Origin: Proteus cibi
GTDB lineage: Bacteria; Pseudomonadota; Gammaproteobacteria; Enterobacterales; Enterobacteriaceae
DNA length: 64,000 nt
Direction: 5' to 3'
Assembly (NCBI RefSeq): GCF_003144405.1
Contig: NZ_PENW01000016.1
Location: 1-64,000 of the forward strand
Both the position numbers and the translations under genes were made by a program. Below the pieces are notes generated by a model that saw only the letters and a list, made by a program, of their open reading frames with translations, made no database searches and was not told where the DNA came from. Positions 56,306 to 64,000 of the stretch are shown one piece after another; the first letter of the stretch is position 1; each line of letters begins with the position of its first letter.

Positions 56306-57829
56306 ATGAAAGTAAAAGCATTATCTGCTGTGATAAGTTTCATACTCGCTACGCCATTATGTGCAAACGCACAAACCGATATAAGTGCGATTGAAGCAAG
56401 GTTAAATGCACTTGAACAACGTGCAACCGCCGCTGAAGCTAGAGCGGCTGCAGCAGAACAAAAAGCGGCTCGCCTTGAGCAATTAATTAATTCCAACAAG
56501 CTCTCTCAAGAAAAAAAAGCAACGGATCATGCTACAACCGTCAACATGGAACAACGCGTTGCTATATTAGAAAAGCAATCTGATGAGGCTCAAGCAAAAG
56601 TAAGCATTGCACAAACTCAACTTAATGAAATTCAACAAAAACAAGTCGCTCAGCTTGCAAGTACGAAAAATAAAGAAGGTACAGGGTTTTTCTCTACCAA
56701 TACAGATTGGGGTGATCTCAAATTATATGGTGACGTTGAATATAATATCGATGCTGCTAGTAAAAAAGGGCAATTAACATCGATGAGAATGATGCCCGGC
56801 AATCAAAAAGACTTTGATGATAATGAAAAATGGTCACTTAATGGGCGTATTTTAATTGGTGTGGATGGTGAACGAGAATTAAAAAACGGTAACTATGCCG
56901 GTTTTCGTGTTCAGCCCATGGCTGATATGACAGGTAAAATGAATTTAGATGATGCTGTTTTTTACTTTGGTCAACGTGATAAATGGCAATATAAAATTGG
57001 CCGTTATGAAGCTTATGACATGTTCCCTCTAAACCAAGATACATTTGTTGAGTATTCAGGTAATACAGCAAATGATTTATATGGTGATGGTTTTGGCTAT
57101 ATTTATATGATGAAAGAAGGGCGAGGTCGTAGTAGCGATGGCGGTAGTATGATGGTTAACACACACTATAACGACTGGTATTTTGAGTTAAATGCTTTAG
57201 TTGAAGATGGCACTTCTGTTTTTAAAGACAATGAATATCATGGACGTAAACTCGATAATCGCAAAAATGTTATTTATATGCGCCCTGTTATTGCATGGCA
57301 GAAAGACAATTTAACTATTGCTGGAGCAATAGATGCGAACGTGGTAAGCAAAGCCTATGGCTATGATGATGAAAATGGAAAGTTCCAAGATCAATCGCGA
57401 CGTACTGGTTATGGCTTAACTGTAAAATGGGATACTTTAGATGATGATCCTATTAACGGTATTGTTGCAAATTTAAGTGCTGCTTATCTCGATGCTAAAG
57501 ATGAAAACGATTTTTCTATTGGTAGTAATGTGTTATGGCGTAAATTTCAACTTGGTTATATTTATGCTCATAATGATATTAAAGCTTACTATCAAAGAAA
57601 CGAAAACAGCAGTGTTCAAAATGACACTTATTTAACGCTCAATCCAGGTAAGTATAATATCAACACTGTATTTGCTTCTTATGAACTGCCTAATATTTTA
57701 GATATGGATAATTTTAAAACCTATTTAGGTGCTTACTATTCACGTATAGATGGTAAAGACGATATTAATGTACATAGCAGTGATAAAGATCGTTACGGTG
57801 CCCGTATCCGCTTTAAGTATCTATTTTAA
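56306..57829 (+). CDS. Outer membrane porin with ScrY-like N-terminal coiled coil
   Basis: A 507-residue precursor. Signal peptide ends near LCANA. The mature N-terminus AQTDISAIEARLNALEQR is strikingly like sucrose porin ScrY, followed by an Ala/Glu-rich coiled coil to ~residue 115. The remaining ~390 residues are a beta-barrel (WGDLKLYGDVEYNIDAASKK, YKIGRYEAYDMFPLNQDTF) ending in Phe (IRFKYLF), the outer-membrane insertion signal. The barrel is not obviously ScrY/LamB; I do not recognise a closer named family. Substrate probably a carbohydrate or anion. No sugar-catabolic genes are adjacent, so it may serve a distant pathway. Confidence 0.8.
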   Translation: MKVKALSAVISFILATPLCANAQTDISAIEARLNALEQRATAAEARAAAAEQKAARLEQLINSNKLSQEKKATDHATTVNMEQRVAILEKQSDEAQAKVSIAQTQLNEIQQKQVAQLASTKNKEGTGFFSTNTDWGDLKLYGDVEYNIDAASKKGQLTSMRMMPGNQKDFDDNEKWSLNGRILIGVDGERELKNGNYAGFRVQPMADMTGKMNLDDAVFYFGQRDKWQYKIGRYEAYDMFPLNQDTFVEYSGNTANDLYGDGFGYIYMMKEGRGRSSDGGSMMVNTHYNDWYFELNALVEDGTSVFKDNEYHGRKLDNRKNVIYMRPVIAWQKDNLTIAGAIDANVVSKAYGYDDENGKFQDQSRRTGYGLTVKWDTLDDDPINGIVANLSAAYLDAKDENDFSIGSNVLWRKFQLGYIYAHNDIKAYYQRNENSSVQNDTYLTLNPGKYNINTVFASYELPNILDMDNFKTYLGAYYSRIDGKDDINVHSSDKDRYGARIRFKYLF

Positions 57830-57867
57830 CTTTATTTTTAGAATTTTTTGTTAGATATTGGTTCTTA

Positions 57868-57925
57868 TATAAAGACTTCAAGATACAGAATATTGCTGAT
57901 TAATTGAGGTCTTTATATTTTTATT
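57868..57925. terminator. Terminator between the porin and ATP-grasp genes
   Basis: TATAAAGACTTCAA (57868-57881) and TTGAGGTCTTTATA (57904-57917) form a long stem with one G-T pair, followed by TTTTTATTT. Confidence 0.7.
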
Positions 57926-57948
57926 TAGTTTGCTTAGTTATCGGAATA

Positions 57949-58734
57949 TCAGAGACCCGATAAGAGAAAAGCCTTAACCAACTTTTCAACTGACCACTCT
58001 TTAATATCTGAAACTTGCCCATCACCAATTTCAACTAAACGTAATTCGCCAACTGCATTTTTGACGACATCAATGGAATAAAAGGGGGTGTTTATATGCT
58101 GCGCTACGCTTTTTACGAACTCAGGAACTTCATCATCCGCAGAGAATATTTTCTTATTTAAAACAAAATATCTACGCTCACTATCATTAATAAACGACTC
58201 AACATAGCGAAGACTTACACCACCTTCGATATGTCCTCTAAACTGAGCAATAAGTTTTAGTATTTCTTTAATTTCATCCGCATTTTTAGCAATGGAACCT
58301 CTTGTCGTTGTTAAAGATTTTACATAGTCTTTTACAAAATAAGCAGGCCATTGAAGTCGGCTAGTTAAACTTTCAAAGTCAGTATCTATGGTTGAGATAA
58401 CTGTTTTTGGTGTGAACTCTTTACAATTTTCATACCAACCCGTTATATGATGGTTATTGATATAGTCTTCAGGCGTTTCAAGCATTTGACCACCATGCGT
58501 ATTAACAGCGTGGTATAGTTGTTGATATTCGTCTTTATTTAGCATCCATCCACGCCAAATAACAGGAGAGTCTGATTTAAAAGGATGTAAAAACGTATAT
58601 TTCCCTAATGCCATATCTTCTGATGAGAGTAACACACAATGAATATTTAGCATCTGAGCGCAACGATATTCTTGTGCAAACGCTTCATCCGGTTTTCCTG
58701 TTTTTGAATAGTCATCAGGGTAAATTATTTGCAT
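57949..58734 (-). CDS. ATP-grasp protein of the R2K clade
   Basis: A 261-residue protein. Readable ATP-grasp elements are AYFVKDYVKSLTTTRGSIAK (nucleotide-binding Lys and loop, ~residues 131-150), GGVSLRYVESFINDSERRYF (the Arg/Glu strand) and RLVEIGDGQVSDI (metal ligands). These fit the R2K group of stand-alone ATP-grasp proteins described in phage and bacterial conflict contexts; I assign it from memory of the motifs. ATP-grasp enzymes ligate a carboxylate to an amine or thiol. The substrate is unknown. It is a single gene, on the opposite strand to its neighbours. Confidence 0.7.
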   Translation of the reverse strand: MQIIYPDDYSKTGKPDEAFAQEYRCAQMLNIHCVLLSSEDMALGKYTFLHPFKSDSPVIWRGWMLNKDEYQQLYHAVNTHGGQMLETPEDYINNHHITGWYENCKEFTPKTVISTIDTDFESLTSRLQWPAYFVKDYVKSLTTTRGSIAKNADEIKEILKLIAQFRGHIEGGVSLRYVESFINDSERRYFVLNKKIFSADDEVPEFVKSVAQHINTPFYSIDVVKNAVGELRLVEIGDGQVSDIKEWSVEKLVKAFLLSGL

Positions 58735-58988
58735 AAGTAATTCCTTTTAATTAAATAGGCTTGATGAAGAGATATCCTAAGGCTTTATTTAACGATTTAC
58801 CCCTGTTTTTCTCTTAATTACCTGTTCTCTTTTCTAAGTTGTGAGATCTCTCGATTTTTTGATTTTTTTCGACTAGGTAACTGATTTTACTGGTGCCATT
58901 GTTTTATTTCCTGCCATAATCGATTTTATGTTTACAGACGCTTAACTAGCGTATTAGGTGCAGATGATATTTATCAGGAAATAATTCA

Positions 58989-59639
58989 ATGCCTTTCGAT
59001 ATACAAAACAGTCATTCAAATAGCGACAAGACCTATCAGAAAAATAGAATAAAACCACTATTAATAGGTTTAACCTTAATTCCTTCATTTGTATTTGCAA
59101 ATGATCTTTCTCAATTACCACAAAAAGAGCGCGTCGCTTACTTTACGCAAGCTCAGCAAGCAGGGATCACTGGTGTTGCAATTAAAACCAAGCCTGTGCT
59201 AGCCAGACCAGCCAAAGAAGGTGAGATCATCACAACTATTATTAAAGGTGAAGGGGTTGAAACTGTTTCAGAACCTGCAAAAGCAGGTGATTGGGTAGTA
59301 CAAAATATTTGCCCAGAAACAGGTAATGAGGAGATTTTGGTAAGAAAATCTAAATTTGTTCAACGCTATAGTGCCACAGAGAAAAGTGAAATTAATTTAG
59401 CATCTTATCCTCGTGGTTATCAGCCTTTTACTCCAAAGGGTATCGAAATGAATTACTTTATTGTGCCTGAGTCTACACTTCCATTTACAATGAAAGCGCC
59501 TTGGGGAGAATTACAACGTTTTCAATCGGGCGATGCTGTTGTTCAATCCACAACAGATAGCCAAGATATTTATCGTATTCAAAAGGCCGCATTTGAATGT
59601 ACTTATACTATTCTTAAACCTGCCAAATTAGCCAAATAA
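58989..59639 (+). CDS. Exported PGDYG-like protein of unknown function
   Basis: A 216-residue protein. The N-terminus (residues 1-22) is polar, then a hydrophobic core KPLLIGLTLIPSFVFAND forms a signal-peptide-like segment near 23-40. The middle AKAGDWVVQNICPETGNEEI followed by LVRKSKFVQRY resembles the PGDYG fold. The rest is predicted globular and contains Cys in NICPE and AFECTY, which could pair in the periplasm. It is co-oriented with ahpCF but 286 nt upstream. It is divergent from the ATP-grasp gene, with a shared 254-nt upstream region. Function not known. Confidence 0.6.
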   Translation: MPFDIQNSHSNSDKTYQKNRIKPLLIGLTLIPSFVFANDLSQLPQKERVAYFTQAQQAGITGVAIKTKPVLARPAKEGEIITTIIKGEGVETVSEPAKAGDWVVQNICPETGNEEILVRKSKFVQRYSATEKSEINLASYPRGYQPFTPKGIEMNYFIVPESTLPFTMKAPWGELQRFQSGDAVVQSTTDSQDIYRIQKAAFECTYTILKPAKLAK

Positions 59640-59830
59640 TATTGAATTCATCTATGAGAGAATGAATGTTACTTTTATAATTCATGCTGTTATAAGTATT
59701 TCGTTACTGAAGCTAAGGATATTAAATAAAGTGTAGGCTAATAGAAAGTCGGTACAATTTAGTTGTTGTGTGTGTATTTGCTTTAATCGCTACATTTCGT
59801 TAACCTACCTCTATCAATTTCTTCAACTCA

Positions 59831-59867
59831 TTAGGTAAAACCTATTGAACTGATAGCAGGAATGTAT
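59831..59867 (+). promoter_or_regulatory. OxyR binding site upstream of ahpC
   Basis: The 37-bp element fits ATAGnTnnnAnCTAT-N7-ATAGnTnnnAnCTAT: the left half is TTAGGTAAAACCTAT (one mismatch), the right half ATAGCAGGAATGTAT (two mismatches), with exactly 7 nt between. It is about 58 nt before the ahpC start codon. Confidence 0.7.
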
Positions 59868-59925
59868 TAGCTATTCTCAAGTGGAATAGGTACATTAGTT
59901 CCCATACCAAACAGGAGGAAATACA

Positions 59926-60489
59926 ATGTCTTTAATTAATACCCCAATCAAACCATTCAAAAACATGGCATTTAAAGACGGTCAATTCGTAGAAGTGACT
60001 GAAAAGGACGTCGAAGGCAAATGGAGCGTTTTCTTCTTTTACCCTGCAGACTTCACTTTTGTGTGCCCAACAGAATTAGGTGACTTAGCTGACCATTATG
60101 CTGAGTTCCAAAAAATGGGCGTAGAAATCTATTCAGTTTCTACTGACACACATTTTACCCATAAAGCATGGCACAGTAGCTCAGAAACTATCGGTAAAAT
60201 TAAATATGGCATGATTGGCGACCCAACTGGCGCATTAACTCGTAACTTCGAAAATATGCGTGAGAACGAAGGCCTTGCAGACCGTGGTACTTTCGTTGTT
60301 GACCCACAAGGTATCATCCAAGCAATCGAAATCACTGCTGAAGGTATCGGTCGTGATGCATCAGATCTGTTACGTAAAGTTAAAGCGGCTCAATATGTAG
60401 CTAGCCATCCAGGTGAAGTTTGCCCAGCAAAATGGAAAGAAGGTGATGCAACTTTAGCTCCATCACTGGATTTAGTTGGCAAAATCTAA
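59926..60489 (+). CDS. ahpC: Alkyl hydroperoxide reductase subunit C (2-Cys peroxiredoxin)
   Basis: A 187-residue typical 2-Cys peroxiredoxin: peroxidatic Cys47 in FTFVCPTE and resolving Cys166 in EVCPAKW. Detoxifies hydrogen peroxide and organic hydroperoxides using AhpF. Very high identity to E. coli AhpC. Shine-Dalgarno AGGAGG at 59911. OxyR site upstream. ahpF follows after a hairpin. Confidence 0.98.
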   Translation: MSLINTPIKPFKNMAFKDGQFVEVTEKDVEGKWSVFFFYPADFTFVCPTELGDLADHYAEFQKMGVEIYSVSTDTHFTHKAWHSSSETIGKIKYGMIGDPTGALTRNFENMRENEGLADRGTFVVDPQGIIQAIEITAEGIGRDASDLLRKVKAAQYVASHPGEVCPAKWKEGDATLAPSLDLVGKI

Positions 60490-60518
60490 ATAAGAATTAA
60501 GCCACTAAAAAGTTATTT

Positions 60519-60545
60519 ATCGGGTGTTTCGGCACCCGATTTTAT
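60519..60545 (+). terminator. Attenuator-type hairpin between ahpC and ahpF
   Basis: ATCGGGTG (60519-60526), 6-nt loop, CACCCGAT (60533-60540), then TTTATT: a weak terminator that would make ahpC transcripts more abundant than ahpF. Confidence 0.65.
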
Positions 60546-60558
60546 TGAGGGTGCAAAA

Positions 60559-62124
60559 ATGTTAGATAATAATTTAAAAGCTCAATTGAAAGCTTATTTA
60601 GAACGATTAACCCAGCCAGTTGAGTTAGTAGCAACATTAGACGACAGCAAACATTCTGCTGATATCCAAGCGTTATTAAAAGAAATCGAACCATTATCCG
60701 ATAAAGTCACTTATCGTGAAGATAATAACGCGGATGTACGTAAACCATCTTTTCTTATTACCAACCCAGGGAAAGAAACCGGTGTTCGTTTTGCAGGTTC
60801 GCCATTAGGTCATGAATTTACTTCATTAGTTTTAGCATTACTGCAAACGGGTGGGCATCCTTCAAAAGAAGCACAAGAATTACTTGAACAAATTCGTCAG
60901 TTAGACGGTGAGTTTCATTTCGAAACCTATTATTCGCTCTCTTGTCATAACTGCCCTGATGTTGTTCAGGCATTAAACTTAATGGCGATTTTAAATCCGA
61001 AAATCACACATACTGCGATTGACGGAGGCATGTTCCAAAATGAAATTCAGGAACGTAATATCATGGGCGTTCCTGCTGTATTCTTAAATGGTAACGAGTT
61101 TGGTCAGGGGCGTATGACCTTAGCTGAAATCGTTAACAAAGTAGACAGCAATGCAGAAAAACGTACTGCAGAATTATTAAACCAAAAAAATGCATTTGAT
61201 GTATTAATTGTGGGAAGTGGTCCCGCAGGTGCATCAGCGGCTGTTTATTCAGCTCGTAAAGGTTTAAATACGGGTCTTATTGGTGAACGTTTTGGTGGTC
61301 AAGTTCTTGATACAGTTGATATTGAAAACTACATCTCTGTACCAAAAACAGAAGGCGCAAAACTTGCAGGTGCATTAAAAGCTCACGTTGATGATTACCA
61401 AGTGGATGTGATTGATAGCCAAACGGTTAGTCGCTTAATTCCAGGAGCATCAGAAGGAGAGTTGCACCAAATTGAAACCGCATCAGGTGCAATTTTAAAA
61501 ACGCGCAGTTTAATTATTGCAACAGGTGCTCGCTGGAGAAATATGAATGTTCCTGGCGAAAATGAATACCGCACTCGTGGTGTCACTTATTGCCCACACT
61601 GTGATGGTCCATTATTTAAAGGAAAAAGAGTTGCTGTTATTGGTGGTGGTAACTCAGGTGTTGAAGCTGCAATTGACTTAGCAGGCTTAGTGGAACACGT
61701 AACAGTATTAGAATTCGCTCCAGAAATGAGAGCTGATGCGGTATTACAGAAAAAATTACGTAGCTTAAGCAATGTAGACGTTATCTTAAATGCACAAACT
61801 ACAGAAGTATATGGTGATGGCACTAAGTTAACCGGCTTAAAATATAAAGATCGCACTAATGATTCTATGCATGATATTGCATTAGCCGGTATTTTCGTTC
61901 AAATCGGTTTATTACCTAATACACAGTGGTTAGAAGGTACTGTTGAACGTAATAATATGGGCGAAATTGTTGTTGATGCCCGTGGCGAAACGAATATCAA
62001 AGGTGTGTTTGCTGCAGGTGACTGTACAACCGTGCCTTATAAACAAATCATCATTGCCGCCGGTGAAGGTGCGAAAGCCTCATTAAGCGCCTTTGATTAC
62101 TTAATTCGCACGAGTGCAAAATAA
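60559..62124 (+). CDS. ahpF: Alkyl hydroperoxide reductase subunit F
   Basis: A 521-residue flavoprotein. The N-terminal tandem thioredoxin-fold domain has active site CHNC ([11 protein letters not shown]). The FAD/NAD-binding thioredoxin-reductase-like body has [17 protein letters not shown], redox pair CPHCDG and [15 protein letters not shown]. Passes electrons from NADH to AhpC. A strong terminator follows. Confidence 0.98.
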   Translation: MLDNNLKAQLKAYLERLTQPVELVATLDDSKHSADIQALLKEIEPLSDKVTYREDNNADVRKPSFLITNPGKETGVRFAGSPLGHEFTSLVLALLQTGGHPSKEAQELLEQIRQLDGEFHFETYYSLSCHNCPDVVQALNLMAILNPKITHTAIDGGMFQNEIQERNIMGVPAVFLNGNEFGQGRMTLAEIVNKVDSNAEKRTAELLNQKNAFDVLIVGSGPAGASAAVYSARKGLNTGLIGERFGGQVLDTVDIENYISVPKTEGAKLAGALKAHVDDYQVDVIDSQTVSRLIPGASEGELHQIETASGAILKTRSLIIATGARWRNMNVPGENEYRTRGVTYCPHCDGPLFKGKRVAVIGGGNSGVEAAIDLAGLVEHVTVLEFAPEMRADAVLQKKLRSLSNVDVILNAQTTEVYGDGTKLTGLKYKDRTNDSMHDIALAGIFVQIGLLPNTQWLEGTVERNNMGEIVVDARGETNIKGVFAAGDCTTVPYKQIIIAAGEGAKASLSAFDYLIRTSAK

Positions 62125-62156
62125 GCAAATCAAAGATAATCAATAAGTTATAGAGA

Positions 62157-62188
62157 AAGGCATCTTTTTTAAGATGCCTTTTTTTTGT
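62157..62188 (+). terminator. Intrinsic terminator of ahpCF
   Basis: AAGGCATCTT and AAGATGCCTT with a TTTT loop, then eight T. Confidence 0.88.
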
Positions 62189-62201
62189 ACATAAAACCAT
62201 C

Positions 62202-62224
62202 AAAAAGGGCTGAAAAGTGCCCCT
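62202..62224 (-). terminator. Possible terminator of the integrase gene
   Basis: On the minus strand GGGGC, 8-nt loop, GCCC is followed by TTTTTG. The short stem makes it weaker than its neighbour. Confidence 0.4.
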
Positions 62225-62235
62225 AAGTGTTCAAG

Positions 62236-62254
62236 TGTGGACAATATGTGGACA
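62236..62254. repeat. Arm-site-like direct repeats at the prophage edge
   Basis: TGTGGACA occurs at 62236-62243 and again at 62247-62254, an 11-bp period (one helical turn). I recall TGTGGACA as the arm-type site of phage P2 integrase. It lies just beyond the stop of a P2-type int, where att arms are expected. Confidence 0.5.
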
Positions 62255-62256
62255 CT

Positions 62257-63075
62257 CTAAACCAGTAATTCTGTACTACCTTTCAAGGGGTTATATTGAA
62301 TGGCATCTTGTAAGAAGTCTGGTGCAAAGTGTGCATAGGTCAACGTTTGTTGCAAATTAGTGTGTCCTAAGATGCGTTGTAACGTAATAATACTTCCGCC
62401 GTTCATCATAAAATGGGTGGCGAATGTATGGCGTAATGCGTGGGTTGCCTGACCTAATGCCATACTCGGTTTCACTTTTTTAATTGCTCGACGAAACATG
62501 TGATAAGACGTTTCAGTAAAGAGCAATCCTGATTTCTTTGTACAAATCATGTCAGCAACAGCTTGAGAAATTGGCACAATTCTTGGCTTATTGGTTTTGG
62601 TGTACGTAAATCTCACCTTATTTTGGATCACATGCTCACGTTTTAGCTTGAGCGCTTCGCCCCAACGGGCACCAGTGCTTAAACAGAGAACGGCAACTTT
62701 TAGGTTGTCACCTTCCAATAATGCTAATAATTGCTGAATTTCATTATCTGTTAGATATGACATTTCAGTCGTTTGCTGTTTTAACCGTGATATTCCTTGA
62801 ACGGGATGTTTACTTAAAAAGAAATCCGTTTTTTTAAGGGCTGTAAACATACCGCTGAGTGCTGAGATATCCCTATTTATCGTTGAGGCTTTTACGCCAG
62901 AAGCGAGTCTAAGCTCACGATAGAGTACCAATTGCTTATCGGTTAATTGGCAAACAGGGGGATTATTCAGTGATTCAGCAATACGTCTCTCACCCTTAGG
63001 TGTGTCATTTTTCCATAAGGTGTTGCGCTGTGCCCGTGAGAATAAATGTGGTGCTGAATTGATCGTAAAAGAAAT
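62257..63075 (-). pseudogene. P2-type tyrosine integrase, N-terminus damaged
   Basis: The catalytic domain matches P2 integrase almost motif by motif: STINRDISALSGMFTAL, LCLSTGARWGEALKLK (first Arg), TKTNKPRIVPIS (Lys), QATHALRHTFATHF (HxxR), LGHTNLQQTLTYAHF (His and Tyr). The frame is open from 63075 but begins after a TAA with no proper start. The first ~50 residues (LFSRAQRNTLWKND, PKGERRIAESL) do not look like the P2 arm-binding domain. P2 Int is about 337 residues; only ~272 codons are open here, so the arm-binding N-terminus is missing. A TTG at 62931 could at most start a shorter protein of about 224 residues. Confidence 0.75.
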
Positions 63076-63119
63076 TTATCCCGATATATTTGACGATTGG
63101 TCAACTCATTACCCAAAGG

Positions 63120-63502
63120 ACACAACAAGCACCCAATGCGGCAGAAGATGCCTATTTACAGCACGCTAGAGGGTAGAATATTGAGTCATTAAAGGGGCTT
63201 TATTCAGAGTCTAGTTATCATGCTAATGGTTTAGGTACAATTCACGTTACCAGAGGGCGCATATTGGGAACGTATTATTGATAGACCATCAAAATTTGAT
63301 CGTAAAGCTAACTTTTTTGGTTCTTATAAAGGCCATGAGGAAGTTTGTTGCGCGTAGTCATGAGGATGGTTGGAAAGCCACTGCCGCCAGACCAGCAGAA
63401 GTTGATAATAGGAACGATTGGAATGACTTGCACATGAAAGGCAAGTTAACTAAACGAGATATGGCTCGTTATCGTTATGCTGTTAGCTTCCACGGCGTTT
63501 GA
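63120..63502 (+). pseudogene. Decayed toprim-type primase remnant
   Basis: Three consecutive frames carry pieces of one protein. Frame 0: TQQAPNAAEDAYLQHARG, interrupted by TAG at 63174-63176, then NIESLKGLYSESSYHANGLG. Frame +1 (from about 63240): PEGAYWERIIDRPSKFDRKA, then NFFGSYKGHEE, ending at a TAG. Frame +2: SHEDGWKATAARPAEVDNRN, then DWNDLHMKGKLTKRD. Such segments occur in toprim/DUF7146 primases of P4-like and other integrative elements. The toprim core between the second and third pieces appears deleted. At least one nonsense codon, two frame changes and one deletion make it a pseudogene. Confidence 0.6.
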
Positions 63503-63695
63503 AAAAGCACGTTTAATGTTTAATTGGACGGAGCGTTCAGAGTTTGATTTTCAACATGATAACTGTTTGTAACCCGTTTTAACCCGTAAAAAGTTACAGC
63601 GAAATTGTTTTTAATCCGTGGGGTAGGGGAGGTTTTGGTAGGGGTAACCAATGTAACCGGTTTCCGAGAGGGGATACAAAACTGAATTTTATATC
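63503..63695 (+). other. Intergenic DNA in the decayed element
   Basis: No gene. TGTAAC and GTTACA flank a repeat of AACCCGT, a small structured segment. Runs of G (about 63620-63650) contrast with the AT-rich host DNA. Confidence 0.4.
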
Positions 63696-63827
63696 ATGGT
63701 AAACGTATTACAAAGTTACCTTGATACTTATGAAATATCCGTTTCTAACGCTCAAGCATACAAGCAATTTGGTAATAGTGTTATTGAAGCTATAGCAAAA
63801 GAAATGCGAAAAGCGATGAAGTTATAA
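63696..63827 (+). pseudogene. C-terminal fragment of a cytosine-5 DNA methyltransferase
   Basis: 43 codons from ATG 63696. SVSNAQAYKQFGNSVIEAIA is motif X of Dcm-type C5 methyltransferases, which sits at the C-terminus. Motifs I-IX are absent upstream, so only the tail survives. Confidence 0.65.
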
Positions 63828-63834
63828 ATAGTAA

Positions 63835-63860
63835 ATGATAGCCGTAACTACGGCTATCAT
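63835..63860. terminator. Hairpin between convergent remnants
   Basis: ATGATAGCCGTA (63835-63846) and TACGGCTATCAT (63849-63860) are perfectly complementary. T-runs on either side are poor. Confidence 0.5.
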
Positions 63861-63873
63861 TTGAAACGAACAA

Positions 63874-64000
63874 TTAGGCAATATGAATTTTTATACGACT
63901 TTCTAATGTAGGATCCTCGGAAAAAATCTGTTTAAACTTATCCTTTATAATATCAACAGTTTGTTTAATATCACTTTCAAATTTTTTTAGGCATTCGTTA
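63874..64000 (-). CDS. C-terminal part of a gene running off the window
   Basis: On the minus strand an open frame enters at 64000 and ends with TAA at 63874-63876. The visible ~41 residues end KFKQIFSEDPTLESRIKIHI-A and include ESDIKQTVDIIKDK, helical and charged. No motif I recognise. It may belong with the methyltransferase remnant (defence island) or the element. Confidence 0.45.
   Translation of the reverse strand, partial: NECLKKFESDIKQTVDIIKDKFKQIFSEDPTLESRIKIHIA

Overview
The window is enterobacterial chromosome from the genus Proteus (Morganellaceae), most likely Proteus mirabilis or a close relative. Low overall GC, proteins very close to Escherichia coli K-12 orthologues, and retained E. 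coli gene neighbourhoods support this: yoaB/yoaA-tsaB-yeaY-fadD-rnd, minCDE/ycgL-ycgM-ycgN, ldhA/ydbH-ynbE-ydbL, azoR/hrpA, ydgI-ydgH/pntAB and uspE-fnr. I recognised no rRNA or tRNA gene and no CRISPR array.

Layout. 1-80: end of an IS3-like element. 0.3-1.4 kb: mdtJI spermidine exporter behind a leader with a 32-codon small ORF. 1.5-9.5 kb: SDR-like protein, yoaB, helicase yoaA, tsaB, Slp lipoprotein, fadD, rnd. 9.8-15 kb: minEDC (minus strand) and the ycgL cluster. 15.4-24.5 kb: secreted nuclease, fetAB iron exporter behind a Fur box, hydrolase, a divergent Rob-like/TetR regulator pair sharing a palindromic operator, Nudix hydrolase, chemoreceptor, ldhA. 24.6-27.8 kb: ydbH-ynbE-ydbL envelope lipid genes. 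27.9-32.1 kb: a very AT-rich four-gene chaperone-usher fimbrial operon. 32.4-45.3 kb: azoR, hrpA, ydgI, ydgH, pntAB, uspE, fnr. 45.8-50.7 kb: a DMSO-reductase-type operon with a near-perfect class II FNR promoter and a polyferredoxin where a maturation chaperone might be expected. 50.8-55.6 kb: quinone oxidoreductase, a tyrosine-decarboxylase homologue that has lost the PLP lysine, and an NfeR/YqjI-like metal-responsive PadR regulator with a tandem His/Cys repeat, clustered palindromic operators, Fur boxes and a translationally coupled 51-residue ORF. 56.3-62.1 kb: a porin with a ScrY-like N-terminus, an R2K-type ATP-grasp protein, an exported PGDYG-like protein, and ahpC-ahpF behind an OxyR site. 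62.2-64 kb: edge of a decayed P2-type element with an N-terminally damaged integrase, arm-site-like repeats, a frameshifted primase remnant and a cytosine methyltransferase tail.

Working together: fnr, the FNR-boxed DMSO-type reductase, ldhA and pntAB belong to anaerobic redox metabolism. fetAB, the NfeR-like locus (Fur sites) and ahpCF (OxyR site) form a metal and peroxide theme. The best leads for undescribed biology are the lysine-less decarboxylase homologue (52335-54173) and the NfeR-like regulator with its coupled small protein and operator array (54414-55619).
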